Assembly (NCBI GenBank): GCA_052174135.1 | Contig: JBQMRZ010000027.1 | Coordinates: forward strand, 372,001 to 436,000 | From: Arsenophonus sp052174135 | GTDB lineage: Bacteria > Pseudomonadota > Gammaproteobacteria > Enterobacterales > Enterobacteriaceae | Length of the DNA: 64,000 nt | Reading direction: 5' to 3' | In this document: piece by piece, positions 38,874 through 50,189 of the stretch | Position numbering within the stretch: the first letter of the stretch is position 1 | Layout of the letters: every line of letters starts with the position of its first letter | Notes under the pieces: generated by a model | What the model was told of the DNA's origin: nothing | Seen by the model: only the letters and a program-made list of their open reading frames with translations | The model's database searches: none | Position numbers and translations under genes: made by a program

Positions 38874-41800
38874 TCATTTATTTTAGATGAATCTAGCGTA
38901 ATAAATTCATAATACATAATTTGTTTTTTTTTACTTAAAATTTAGATTACCTTTTAATTTGTGCTGATCAAAAAAAAAAATAAAATAATAACATAAATAA
39001 TATTTTTAAGAACATAGTAGATATTATTGTGATCAATATAGTGATAGTTAAAATATAATAATTTTTTTAAAATATGAATATTTTTATATTAATACTGATT
39101 ATTTATTTTTTTCTTTTAGAAAATTTCATGAGAGTTTAATTGATTGTTTGTTAGTATTAAGTATAAAACTATAAAAAATAATGAATAGTATTTTTATTTT
39201 TTAGTTAAATATTAAATAATATAAAATATATTTTTAATAACATATATCTAATTTATTGATCTTTTACACATAAACAACATGATTTATAATCATTCTATAA
39301 TAAAAACTAATTATTGTAATAATAAAAAATATTCGATAAAAAACTTTAAAATATGAAAAATATAATTATAAATAATACTTATTTAATTTAAGTTTTATAA
39401 TATAATATATTTATTTTATATAAAAATTTTTTTTATATTATTACAATTAATATATCAAATGATATTTACTGCAGTTTATATAAATAAATAATATAAAAAT
39501 TATTCAATGTAATAATTTTCATTATTTTTAAATAAAATAAATGATAAGTTTTTATTAAAACTAAAAAAAATAGGTCGTTATATTAATTATTTTAAATTTA
39601 ACAAATCAAATGAAAAATTGGTTTCTTAAAATAAAATTTAATTAAGAAAATGAAATAAAATAACAAAAAATAAATATTATTTAATCACTTAAGTTCTTAA
39701 ATTATTCTCTATAATCTTTAACTTAAAATTTTTCTATTGAAAGCATTACATAAAAAATAATAAAGATATATATGTTTTTATAAAAAATTTTATAATAAAA
39801 CAATATAAAATATAAATTTTACTAAACATATAAACTTATTAATTTATATATATGTATATCATTAATCTTAATTGGAATCAAAAAATATTTTTTATAAGAT
39901 AACAAGTTTCTTTAATAAGACTATAATAATATTAAGTTATTTATTGTTTTAATATAAAATTTTAATGCATATTATATAATTAATATATTTAATCATTTTT
40001 CTTAAATGATTTCTTATTCATATAAATTTTATAGTAATTAAATTTAATCTTTCTATATAATTAATAAAAAATATTTTATTAATTATATATTATTTTTTAA
40101 TAAAAAAATTAAATTATGTATTTTATTTATATTTATTTTTTTTATTTTTTTTTAATTATTTAAACTTAAAATTTAATATTTATTCAATGACATTCTTTTT
40201 AAATAAAAATTAACGTTAACTATATTAGTTATTAAATATAAATCTTATTTATAGAATAACATTAAACTTAAACATTAAAAATAGAATTATTCTTTTTATT
40301 ATAAAATAAAAACATATTTATAACATAAATAAAATCAATAAAAAATCTAGATTAATATATTTTAATGATTAACATATTAACTGTTCTAAACTAAACAAAT
40401 TAGTATTTTTTATAAAAAATAAGATCAGCTAACTTTATAAAAATTTTATTTTTATATTCGGAATATAAATAATATTTAGAAGATTGTATAAATGATTTTT
40501 AGAAAATTGTACATAAATTTAATTTTTAAATAGTTTTATCATATTGATATATTTTTAATATTTATAAAATATATTCTTATTTATCGAAAAGATAGAAGAA
40601 AAACTTTATTTATTATAAAAAATTCTTTTTTCTGTTTTGATTTAAAATAAAAATGATTATCTTTTTTAATCTAAATCAATAGATTTTATTGACAAACTTA
40701 GATTATTTTAAAAAAAATAAAAATAATTAAGTTATCACTAAGAGTATCTGTAAAAATTATTAAAACCTATTATAAAACTTTTAGTAGGTAATTAATAAAA
40801 ATAAATATAAATACTTAATACAGTTATTAGTGCAAATGCTTAAACGCTTAAAAAATTTCTAAAAAATCAAATCATTTAACTTTTTAAGTCGCCATCATTA
40901 AACGAATTATTTAATTATTATTAAAATTAATAAAATAATCTAATGCGATTATGTATTAAATTGAATGTAAATAAAAAATAATTTTTTCAAAAAAAATATC
41001 AAATAACAGTATTTTCACATGAAACTCTGTTGAGTGAATCTTAAAGATTCTAGAAAATTAAAATATAATTTTTTACTTTAAAATCATTGTCGTATATTGC
41101 ATATATTAATATATTAAAAATTAAATACTGTGTTTTTTTATATATTATATTAATCTTATATGGCTACCTATTCTTATGAAGAAGAATCTACTTTTAATTA
41201 TAAATAATAATTAATTATCAATTATAACGATAAAATATGTAACAAAAATATTAGCATATATAAGATTAGATCTTATTTTTTATATTTTTGTTATTCATAT
41301 AAAAAACTTTTATTAAATTTATTTAATAAAAAATAATTTTAGTACTATTTAATTATTAAATATACACATTATTATTTATATTTTTATCTATTCTAAAAAA
41401 ATAAAAAATAATTTATTTTTTATTTAAAAAATAATGAATATTAAAATTATCAATTATTAAAATTATCTTTTTTAAAAAAGAAAAAAGATTAAATTAATTA
41501 AAATTTAATGAATGTTGATTAAATCATTTTCTTAAATCATTTTAAAAGATGGTATATTTTGTTATATTTTTTTTACTAAAAAACTTTAAAAAATATTTTA
41601 TTATATTTATCAATAAGTATTCATATTTTGTAATAATTTTATTAACTTTACCTAAAATATGTTTATAGCACATTTATTTATTTAAATATTTTTATATAAA
41701 TTATATATAATTTAACTAATATTTCCATTATATAATGTCCAAGCAATAATTCTAAGAGTAGAAGATAATAATGTTCTAGAGTTGATAACTAAAGAATGAT

Positions 41801-41929
41801 AACGCGAATAACCTGTAATAAATAATTTAATTTTTTATAAATACATTTTGGTTATAATAAATTACTGATATCTTACCATAGATCGCTTTTCTCGCTTTAA
41901 TAATAGAAGAACTAAAATCTGACTAATCG

Positions 41930-42165
41930 CATGATTATTTAAACAAACACCTAAAATTTTGATCTTTCAAGAAAATATAAAATTGCATTTCAATGAAATA
42001 CCTGCTTTATTTTGCGTACATGAACTTGCTGAAATTACTAAATGTTTTGATGCTAATGTTTCTTTATCAGTGAAATGGTTATTTCATTATTTCACTTAGC
42101 TATAACATCATTACTTGACTCACAAAAAATGATAAGGGTTACACAAGTAAATAAAATATAGTTAT
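41930..42165 (+). pseudogene. possible remnant of an NPr/HPr-like phosphocarrier gene
   Basis: A stretch richer in G/C than its surroundings reads KLHFNEIPALF, then HELAEITKCFDANVSL, and after a frame change ITSLLDSQKMIRVTQV. The order resembles the nitrogen PTS phosphocarrier NPr of E. coli (KLGMHARPAMKLFEL..FDAEVLL, then SVIALLMLDSAKGRQIEV). Two deletions and at least one frameshift would be needed, and the phosphorylated histidine segment is not preserved. In E. coli npr is in the rpoN operon, not next to engB, so synteny does not support it. Treat as a weak identification of a real decayed gene. Confidence 0.35.
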
Positions 42166-42432
42166 TAACTATAAAAAAATCATAATTATTTATCCAAATA
42201 AATTTATATCAATGATTTCCTAATAATAATCTTTATTATTAAAGTAAAATATATAAATTATATAATTAAATAAAATAACTTAAAAAGATTAATCAAAATG
42301 ATTTTTAATAAATAAATAAAAACAATAATTATAAAAAATAATTATATACTTTTTATAAAATCAATAATATATTTTAGTAAGTTAATAAGTTATTAAAAAA
42401 ATAATAAACTTATAAAATAATTACTTCTTTCG

Positions 42433-42516
42433 TAAGATATATTAATGTTAATTATTAAAAATAATAATATATCTTACTGCTCATTAATTAATCATATATA
42501 ATATGTGATTAATTAA
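42433..42516. repeat. two adjacent hairpins upstream of engB
   Basis: First hairpin 42433-42478 (arms GTAAGATATATTA and complement, 20-base loop); second 42484-42516 (arms TTAATTAATCA and complement). They lie about 190 bases before the engB start. They could be terminators protecting engB from read-through of the lost upstream region, or simple A/T palindromes. Confidence 0.35.
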
Positions 42517-42703
42517 ATTTAAATAATTAAATATAAAGATTATTTTTTTTATTTTCTATTTATATATAAAATTTTTTAATAAAACCTACTAAAATATAAT
42601 ATAATCTGTATTATACATATTATTATGTTTTATCAATTTCTTAATTATTTCTGTAAGAAAATATAATTTCTCTAATTTATATTAAAATCAAGAAAAAATA
42701 ACA

Positions 42704-43327
42704 ATGAAAAAGAAAAATTATAATTACAAAAAAACAAAATTTATCACAAGTGCACTTAATATGCATTGTCTACCAAATGATTATGGTATAGAAATCGCCT
42801 TCTTTGGTCGTTCTAATACAGGTAAATCTAGTGTATTAAATTCACTTACAGAACAAAAAAAATTAGCATATACCAGTAAAACACCTGGCAGAACACAATT
42901 AATTAATTTATTTGAAGTAACAAAAGATATTAGACTAGTTGATTTTCCTGGATACGGTTATGCGGAAACTCTTAAATCAATTAAATGCCAATGGCAACAG
43001 AGATTAAATGGATATTTAAAAAAAAGAAAATGCTTAAAGGGATTGGTTTTATTAATGGATATTCGTCATCCATTAAAAAATATAGATATACAAATAATTG
43101 AATGGTCTATATTGATTAATATTCCAATACTTGTTTTATTAACAAAAGCAGATAAATTAATACCTAATAAACAAAAATCTCAAGTTATATTGGTAAATAA
43201 TAAATTAAAAACATTGTTTTGTAATATACAAATTGAAGTTTTTTCTTCATTTAAAAAAATAGGTATTGATAAATTACAACTAAAATTAGATGATTGGATC
43301 AATAATTACCATTATGAAAATAGTTAG
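42704..43327 (+). CDS. engB: ribosome biogenesis GTPase EngB (YihA)
   Basis: EngB is an essential GTPase in 50S subunit assembly. The 207-residue product (E. coli 210) has G1 GRSNTGKSSVLN, the switch region TSKTPGRTQLIN, G3 DFPGYGYAE, G4 LLTKADKL and the final SSFKKIGIDKL segment. It faces polA tail to tail, as in E. coli. The acidic C-terminal tail of E. coli is replaced by a short NYHYENS. Confidence 0.97.
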   Translation: MKKKNYNYKKTKFITSALNMHCLPNDYGIEIAFFGRSNTGKSSVLNSLTEQKKLAYTSKTPGRTQLINLFEVTKDIRLVDFPGYGYAETLKSIKCQWQQRLNGYLKKRKCLKGLVLLMDIRHPLKNIDIQIIEWSILINIPILVLLTKADKLIPNKQKSQVILVNNKLKTLFCNIQIEVFSSFKKIGIDKLQLKLDDWINNYHYENS

Positions 43328-43642
43328 TTTTAATAAAAGATAGATATAATATTTTATTTATTATTTTTATATTCTTGAGTGCGAATATAAAAAATTTAGT
43401 TAATTATTTAATTAAATAAAAATTTAAAACAATCTAGCTATTTAGATAATTAATTTAATTATATAAACTAATAAATTTTTAAAAAAAGAGATCTTATTTA
43501 TATATTTGAACTATATTAATTACTTTGTTTTATTTTACAAAATAAATTATTTTATTATTTTATTGATTTTAATAATAAAAGTTATTATAAGCTAACTATC
43601 TAATTTTATTAAAAAATTTATTTTTTTTAATTAAATTTTTAT
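43328..43642. other. engB-polA intergenic region, no Spot 42 RNA recognised
   Basis: A 315-base gap between convergent genes. In E. coli the small RNA spf (Spot 42) lies here. I find neither its conserved unstructured regions nor its GC-rich terminator; the sequence is low-complexity A/T. Loss of spf seems likely. Confidence 0.5.
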
Positions 43643-46435
43643 TTAATGTGCTTCATCCCAATTATCACCAATACCAATATAAACTTTTAATGGAACGATT
43701 AGTTGTATACTTTGTTCCATTATATTTTGAATTTTTTGTTGTGATATATCAATCGCAGATTCTTTTACTTCAAATACTAATTCGTCATGTATTTGCATTA
43801 ACATATAAAGATCAGGTTTAACCGTTTCAATCCATTTATCCAATGAAATCATAGTTTTTTTTATAATATCCGCTGCTGTTCCTTGTATTGGAGCATTAAT
43901 TGCTTCACGTTCTGAAGCTTTACGTCTCATTATATTAGGGGAATTAATGTTAGGTAAATAAAGTCGACGTCCTTCTAACGTTTCAACATATCCTTGTTCT
44001 GCAGCTTGCTTACGCGTATGTTTCATATAATTTAAAACACCAGGATAACGCCCAAAATAACGATCTATATAGAACTTTGCTTCTTTAGAACTAATACCCA
44101 ATTGAGAAGATAATCCAAAGGTGCTCATGCCATAAATTATACCAAAGTTAATCGCTTTTGCAGTACGGCGTTGTTCATTAGTAACCTTGCTCAATAGTAC
44201 ACAAAAAACTTCTGCAGCCATTATCCTATGAATATCTTGTTCTTCTAGAAAAGCATTAATCAACCTTTTATCTTTTGAAAAATGAGCCATAATACGTAAT
44301 TCAATTTGTGAATAATCTGCTGCTATAATTTTATAACCTTTGCGGGCAATAAAAGCTTGTCGGATTTTTCGTCCTTCCTCGGTCCTAATCGGAATGTTTT
44401 GTAAGTTAGGATTACGAGAAGATAGTCTACCAGTCACTGTTACTGCTTGCTGATATGAAGTATGTATCCGTTTTGTTTTTGGATGAATCATCATTGGTAA
44501 CTTATCAGTATAAGTTGATTTCAATTTTAACAAATTACGATGTTTCAAAATAATTTTTGGTAAATCATGGATTAATGCTAGTTCTTTTAGAGTTTTCTCA
44601 TTAGTGGAAGGTATTCCATTAGGAGTTTTTTTTATCACTGGTAATTGAAATTTTTCAAATAAAATAGCCTGTAATTGCTTGGGTGATGCCAAATTAAACT
44701 TTTGATTGGCAATACTATAAGCTTTTTTTTCAATTTCTATTAATTGGATTGTTATCTCTTGAGATTGCTTAATAAGTTTATTTGCATCAATAAGCACTCC
44801 AACTCGTTCTATACGAGCCAATACTGGTACTAATGGCATCTCTATCTGTTGAAAAATTTTTTTTAATTTAGGTTCTAGTTCAAGTTTAGACCAAAGTGTT
44901 TTATGTAATAATAATGTAACATCTGCATCTTTAGCTGCATAAATTGAAGCTTCTTCAACCGTGATTTTATTAAATGTTAATTTATTTTTCCCCTTGCCAG
45001 CTATATCTTTAAATATTATAGTTTTATGACTAAGATGCCTTTTTGCCAAACTATTCATGTCATGATGAATAAATCCAGCGACACTCTTTAATACATAAGA
45101 TTCTAACATTGTATCAAATGCCATACTTTTTATATCAATATTATATTTTGCCATAATACTATAATCAAATTTTAAATTTTGACCAACTTTTTGAATATTT
45201 TCATCAATTAAAATAGGTTTTATTACTGCTAATACCTCATCTAATGGTAATTGTTGTGGTGCATCAAGATAATCATGCCCTAATGGAAGATAGACAGCTT
45301 TACCTTTCTCGATAGCAAAAGAGAGCCCAATTAGATGTGCAGATAGTATATCAAAGCTATCTGTTTCGATATCAAAAGCAAAACATTTTGCTGATTGTAA
45401 TTCTTTAATCAATTTTACCAAATCAGTTTTAGTAAATATTGTTTTATAATATTCTTTTGAAAGTAATCCAACATGTTGTTTATTTAAAATAATATCATTA
45501 TTTTTAACAAAAATAGTAGTTGGTATTTTTTTTGTTTTTTTCATTAACCAAGTATCATTTTTTAAATTAACTAACAAGCGTTTAAATTCGTAACGACTAA
45601 AAAGCATATCTAACTTTTTAATATCAGGTTTCTGCATAATCAATTCATCATAATTTGTAATTAAATTAACATTAGTTTTAATTGTTGCTAACTTATAGGA
45701 TAAAAAAGCAATCTTTTTATATTTCAGCATCTTTTCTGCTAATGTTTTTGATCCGCGAAACCTTAATTGTTCAATTGCTGATAGATTATGATAAATTGTT
45801 ACTAGATCACCAATTTTTTGTAATAAAGCTAATGCTGTTTTTTCTCCGACGCCAGGTATGCCAGGAATATTATCAGAAGAATCCCCCATTAATGCTAGAA
45901 AATCAATTATCAACTTAGGCGATATGCCATATTTATTAAAAATATCTTCTGGCCCCAAAAGAGTGTTTGTCATCGTATTGATAAGTTTAATATTAGAAGA
46001 CACTAATTGGGCTATATCTTTATCTCCTGTACTAATTAATACAGATAATCCTTTTTTACTAGCCTGCAAAGCTAATGTGCCTATTACATCATCAGCCTCT
46101 ACTCCAGGAATAATTAATAAAGGAAATCCCATAGCTAAAATCATTTCATGGAGTGGTGCTATTTGTTCAGATAAATCATTGGGCATTGGTGATCGTTGAG
46201 ATTTATAGTGCTTAAATAATTTATTTCGAAAAGTTTTTTCTTTAGCATCAAATACTATTACAATATAACTCGGATTATATCGCATAATTAAACTAATGAG
46301 CATGTTAAGAACACCATACATGGCACCTGTTTTCTCTCCTGCTCTATTGGTTAGCGATGGAAAAGCATGGTATGCACGGTAAAGATAAGAAGACCCGTCA
46401 ACTAGAATAAATTGATTTTTTATAGTTTTAAGCAT
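43643..46435 (-). CDS. polA: DNA polymerase I
   Basis: Pol I removes RNA primers, fills Okazaki gaps and does repair synthesis. The 930-residue product (E. coli 928) keeps all three activities: the 5' nuclease domain (LVDGSSYLYRAYHAFP, GVEADDVIGTLA, GDKDIAQLV, PGIPGVGEKTA), the 3'-5' exonuclease acids (FAFDIETDSFD, KFDYSIM, AAKDADVTLLL), and the polymerase motifs A (ADYSQIELRIMAHFS), B (RRTAKAINFGIIYGMS) and C (QIHDELVFEV). So proofreading is predicted to be functional. It lies between dsbA and engB as in E. coli, where yihF, lost here, also intervenes. Confidence 0.98.
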   Translation of the reverse strand: MLKTIKNQFILVDGSSYLYRAYHAFPSLTNRAGEKTGAMYGVLNMLISLIMRYNPSYIVIVFDAKEKTFRNKLFKHYKSQRSPMPNDLSEQIAPLHEMILAMGFPLLIIPGVEADDVIGTLALQASKKGLSVLISTGDKDIAQLVSSNIKLINTMTNTLLGPEDIFNKYGISPKLIIDFLALMGDSSDNIPGIPGVGEKTALALLQKIGDLVTIYHNLSAIEQLRFRGSKTLAEKMLKYKKIAFLSYKLATIKTNVNLITNYDELIMQKPDIKKLDMLFSRYEFKRLLVNLKNDTWLMKKTKKIPTTIFVKNNDIILNKQHVGLLSKEYYKTIFTKTDLVKLIKELQSAKCFAFDIETDSFDILSAHLIGLSFAIEKGKAVYLPLGHDYLDAPQQLPLDEVLAVIKPILIDENIQKVGQNLKFDYSIMAKYNIDIKSMAFDTMLESYVLKSVAGFIHHDMNSLAKRHLSHKTIIFKDIAGKGKNKLTFNKITVEEASIYAAKDADVTLLLHKTLWSKLELEPKLKKIFQQIEMPLVPVLARIERVGVLIDANKLIKQSQEITIQLIEIEKKAYSIANQKFNLASPKQLQAILFEKFQLPVIKKTPNGIPSTNEKTLKELALIHDLPKIILKHRNLLKLKSTYTDKLPMMIHPKTKRIHTSYQQAVTVTGRLSSRNPNLQNIPIRTEEGRKIRQAFIARKGYKIIAADYSQIELRIMAHFSKDKRLINAFLEEQDIHRIMAAEVFCVLLSKVTNEQRRTAKAINFGIIYGMSTFGLSSQLGISSKEAKFYIDRYFGRYPGVLNYMKHTRKQAAEQGYVETLEGRRLYLPNINSPNIMRRKASEREAINAPIQGTAADIIKKTMISLDKWIETVKPDLYMLMQIHDELVFEVKESAIDISQQKIQNIMEQSIQLIVPLKVYIGIGDNWDEAH

Positions 46436-46802
46436 AATTTATCCTCATCAAAACAATTAATAATGATAGAATATCTTTCTGATGAAAGAAAAACTAATTT
46501 AATTTAAATTTATTTTTTAATATTTTATATTCTAATCTTTATAATGATAAAATATAATATTTTTTGATAAGTTTGTTTATAAATATCTTTAATTATTCTA
46601 TATTTCATTATTACATATTAAATATAGAAACAACGCTAAAATGATACTCAAAAAAAATATAGATATAATTATCTAAAATGTTATTCCATCAGTTAATTTT
46701 TACATATATTAAAGCTATAACTCATTGAAAATAAAGATTTATTACCATATCAATATGGTATAATAATTATGTAATAATAATCTTTAAAAAAGATAAAAAC
46801 TT
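46436..46802. other. dsbA-polA intergenic region
   Basis: About 370 A/T-rich bases holding the polA promoter and a small dsbA terminator candidate at 46743-46760 (TACCATAT / ATATGGTA with a two-base loop). No open frame. Confidence 0.4.
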
Positions 46803-47423
46803 TTACTTATTAACTAAAAAATTTACAATATCTGAATAAGTTTCAGCATAATTATTAAAATCTTTAACATTTATACCATTACTACACAGCATATACTTAT
46901 CATTAACAAAAATAGTCGGTACGCTATGTAATTGAAAATCTTTAACTGCTTTTTGTTGTTTTATAATTAAAGATTTAACAATAAAACTATTTAGTGCAGT
47001 ATCATATTCTTCACTTTTAATTCCGACCTTAATAAATACAGCTTTAATATCAGCAAGTGTATTTATTGATTCTGTTTTTTGGATTCCTTCAAATAGCAAA
47101 GGTGATATTTTATCTTCAATTTTTAATACGATTGCTACCGTCCAAGCTTTTGTTAATTCTGGCCCTAATTTTCCAAAAAAATCAACGTGATAACGTTCCA
47201 TTTTAATTTTTTTAGGTAAATTTTTTGCTATTGTTTGCGATATATGATAAATAGATTCAAATTGATAACAATGTGAGCAGTAAAAAGAAAAAAATTCTAC
47301 TACTCGGAGTTTATTTTGTACTGTTTTTTGTATTGTGATAAATTCAGTACCTTCTGTGTAATTTGTTGCAGAAATATTATAAGAAATTAGCAAACATGTT
47401 AAGGTTACTAAAAATTTATTCAT
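46803..47423 (-). CDS. dsbA: periplasmic thiol:disulfide oxidoreductase DsbA with altered active site
   Basis: DsbA introduces disulfides into exported proteins. The 206-residue product (E. coli 208) has a Sec signal peptide at residues 1-19 (hydrophobic LVTLTCLLIS, cleavage after ISA), the thioredoxin-fold active site FSFYCSHCYQFE and the cis-proline loop HSVPTIF. The active site is C-S-H-C whereas E. coli DsbA and most orthologs have C-P-H-C. A fifth position of note is an extra cysteine near residue 188 (YMLCSNG). The upstream neighbour srkA is missing; polA follows after 367 bases. The partner DsbB is not in the window. Confidence 0.95.
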   Translation of the reverse strand: MNKFLVTLTCLLISYNISATNYTEGTEFITIQKTVQNKLRVVEFFSFYCSHCYQFESIYHISQTIAKNLPKKIKMERYHVDFFGKLGPELTKAWTVAIVLKIEDKISPLLFEGIQKTESINTLADIKAVFIKVGIKSEEYDTALNSFIVKSLIIKQQKAVKDFQLHSVPTIFVNDKYMLCSNGINVKDFNNYAETYSDIVNFLVNK

Positions 47424-48501
47424 ATTTCTAATTCTCCAAAATATTTTTAATTTTTCAATATATTAAAACTAAGAATTTAGCTGTTAATTCAGCGTATTTT
47501 CTATTCAGAAAAATAATTGTTGTTTATACTAATAATTATTTTAATCATTCAAAGAAAAGAACCTGAAAAAATAGAATATTTTAAATACTAAGTAATATTA
47601 ATTCTCATTAAATAATAAGAAACAATTACCATTGTTTTATAATGATAAAAACCAGTAAAAACTATTTATTATCAAAATATACGCGATTAGTATAAACTTC
47701 TAATAATATTAAGTAAAATTGAATACACCATTCTATTATAAAAATAAAATACCTCTAATTCTCTTTTTATTTATAAAACTGAAATATTTTTTTAAAATTA
47801 AAAATTAAAACTTAAATTTTCTTCATTATCAAGTATCTTTAAAGTCTATCACATATTCCTATTAATTAAGTTTTAAAAAATAAATCTTTTTCTTTATCTA
47901 TTAAAATTATTACGATTTATTTCATTTTTTTTAAGTAAGAGTATGGAATTAAAATGGGCTTTAAAAATAACATTATGATAAATAATTAAATTAATATAAC
48001 ACTTTTAGTATCAAATATAAGTATATTCTTATGAAATAAATTAAGTTGTTCGATAGTTAATAAAATAATTTTTAAAAATCTTATAATCTAACTTTTATTA
48101 TTTAATATTAAAAAATTATTTTATTAAAATTTGATGCAAACGTAGTTATAGTTTATGTTTAATAAATAAAAACATAAAGATTAAATTAATTATATTAAGA
48201 GTTTACTTTTAACTCATAAATTTTTTATTTATTTAATTTAGTAATATAATATAATTTATTATTTAATAATTAAGATGAATAGACGATCATTCCTAATTAA
48301 TAAATAATATAGCATTTTTATTTAAAAATACTATTGTTACATAAAATTTTTTATTTTTTAATGAATATTTTAATGTAATAAATCACATTAACCTGAATAT
48401 TATTTATCTTCAAAAAATATTATAAAATATAATTAAATTTATTAATTATATAGATGATATATATCATATTTATGTATTATTTAAAATAAACACTAAAATA
48501 A

Positions 48502-48557
48502 CATATCATTAAATAATTATAAATTAATAAATTAATTTATAATTATTTAATGATATG
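48502..48557. repeat. 27-bp perfect hairpin in a gene desert
   Basis: Two exactly complementary 27-base arms (from CATATCATTAAATAATTATA) around an AA loop. All but four bases of the whole element are A or T. No gene lies within 1 kb, so a terminator role cannot be argued from context. Confidence 0.6.
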
Positions 48558-50142
48558 AGAAATTATTTAATTTTTTATTATTAAAGTAATTATTACTATA
48601 AAGTAATATAAATAATCTGATTCAAAATATATATATATAAATTAATATAAAATTTTGATGAGTTTTTATAAAAAATAAACTTAAAAAAAATAAATAAAAA
48701 TATTTTTATTGTATATTATAAAATAATAAATTTTCTAAATCATATACCAATAAATCATTGATAAGATCATAAAAATATTAGTAATAATACTTTATTAGCA
48801 AGTCATTAAATTATATCAATATAATAATATTTATTTTTTTTTATTATTCAAGTACTAAAAGATAATTTAATTAATTGTCAGGATAATATAATATTTTTAT
48901 GAAAATCAATATTACAATAATAACTTCTATAATAGAAATAAAAAATTAGTTAATTTATATGTGTTAATATTTTATTAAAAATAAAAAAAATAAAAAAAAT
49001 AAATAACTAAAAATATAATCAAACTAATTATAATAATAAATATATTATTATATAGAATAAGAAATATTATTAAACAGAGATTTTAATCTCACCAGTAAAA
49101 TTAAAATAAAAATAGAAAGTTATTAATATATTTATCATAATATTGATATTAATAAAAAATAAAATAATTAATAATTAAAAAAAAAAATAAAAAATAACTA
49201 TTTTAATAAATTTTAATTTTAAATATAGAAACAATAAATAACATTTATTTTAAATTAACTTATTTAATAAATCAATTTTCTATATCAATAGATAAATCTA
49301 ATTTTATTTAAAAAAACTTAAAAAATTATTTTTAAATTAAAAGTATTGAAAATAATTAATTATCTATTCTCAAATTTAATCTATATTTTAATTAGTAAGT
49401 AATAATAATCTTAAATAACAATAAATAATATATAAAATTTTTTATAATTTGTTTTATTTTTAATAAAAGTCTAACAATTTAATTCTTTCATAATATAAAA
49501 TAAGAAAAATGATAAATTGATAATTTAATGGTGGTGATTTAAAATTTATCTATTAAAAATTATTTAATTGTAAAATTTATACTTACTTATTTTTTATAAA
49601 TTTAGTTATGATGTATATCAACAATGAATAGTTATTAGGTTATACTTTAGTTAATACCAGTTTATCATACTAACGAAATAAAAAAACTCCAATTAATAGC
49701 ATAACAATAATAATATAAATAATGATTACTTTTAATATTAAATATAATTAACTTTTTTAAAAAAAATAATTAATTCTATCAAAAATTTTTTTGTTATAAA
49801 CAAATAATTACACAAATTTTTTTTCAGTCTCACAAAATATACTTAAGCTATTAATTAATTACATAATAAACATCGAAAAAAAGATTTTTTTTTAAAAAAG
49901 TTAATAATTAAAATTATATATAATATATTTTAATATATATCTAGTAATTTTTATATGAAATAGAAATATTAATAATAATTAATTATAATTTTGTTATATT
50001 TAATATATAAATTTTTTTATTTAAATAAAAATATAACCATTAATATATTTTATATTACTGAAGATTACATCATAGTATTATTAATAATAATAAAGTAATA
50101 ACTTTTTAGTATAATAAAGTTATTGTTATTAAAAATAAAAAT

Positions 50143-50189
50143 AAAAATACAATATAGTCATATAATTAATATGATTATATTGTATTTTT
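50143..50189 (+). repeat. 21-bp hairpin in a gene desert
   Basis: Arms AAAAATACAATATAGTCATAT and complement with one G-T pair around a five-base loop. The G-T position pairs only in plus-strand RNA, which hints at the transcribed strand. The right arm ends in GTATTTTTATTT, terminator-like on the plus strand. Confidence 0.5.

Larger units (their letters stand above)
38361..41929. other. gene desert with two long hairpins
   Basis: About 3.6 kb without an open frame. It holds two strong hairpins (38766-38802, 38828-38873). The rest is featureless A/T-rich sequence. In E. coli the gene beyond engB is yihI, then hemN and glnALG; no trace of these was readable. Confidence 0.6.

Noticed and set aside
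41161..41200. Frame starting MATYSYEEESTFN as a small protein or EF-P start
   Set aside because: Stops within about 16 codons and does not continue like EF-P; no ribosome binding site.
41930..42165. RapZ (VHELAE motif) as identity of the decayed segment near engB
   Set aside because: A six-residue match only; the rest of the segment aligns better with NPr, and even that is weak.
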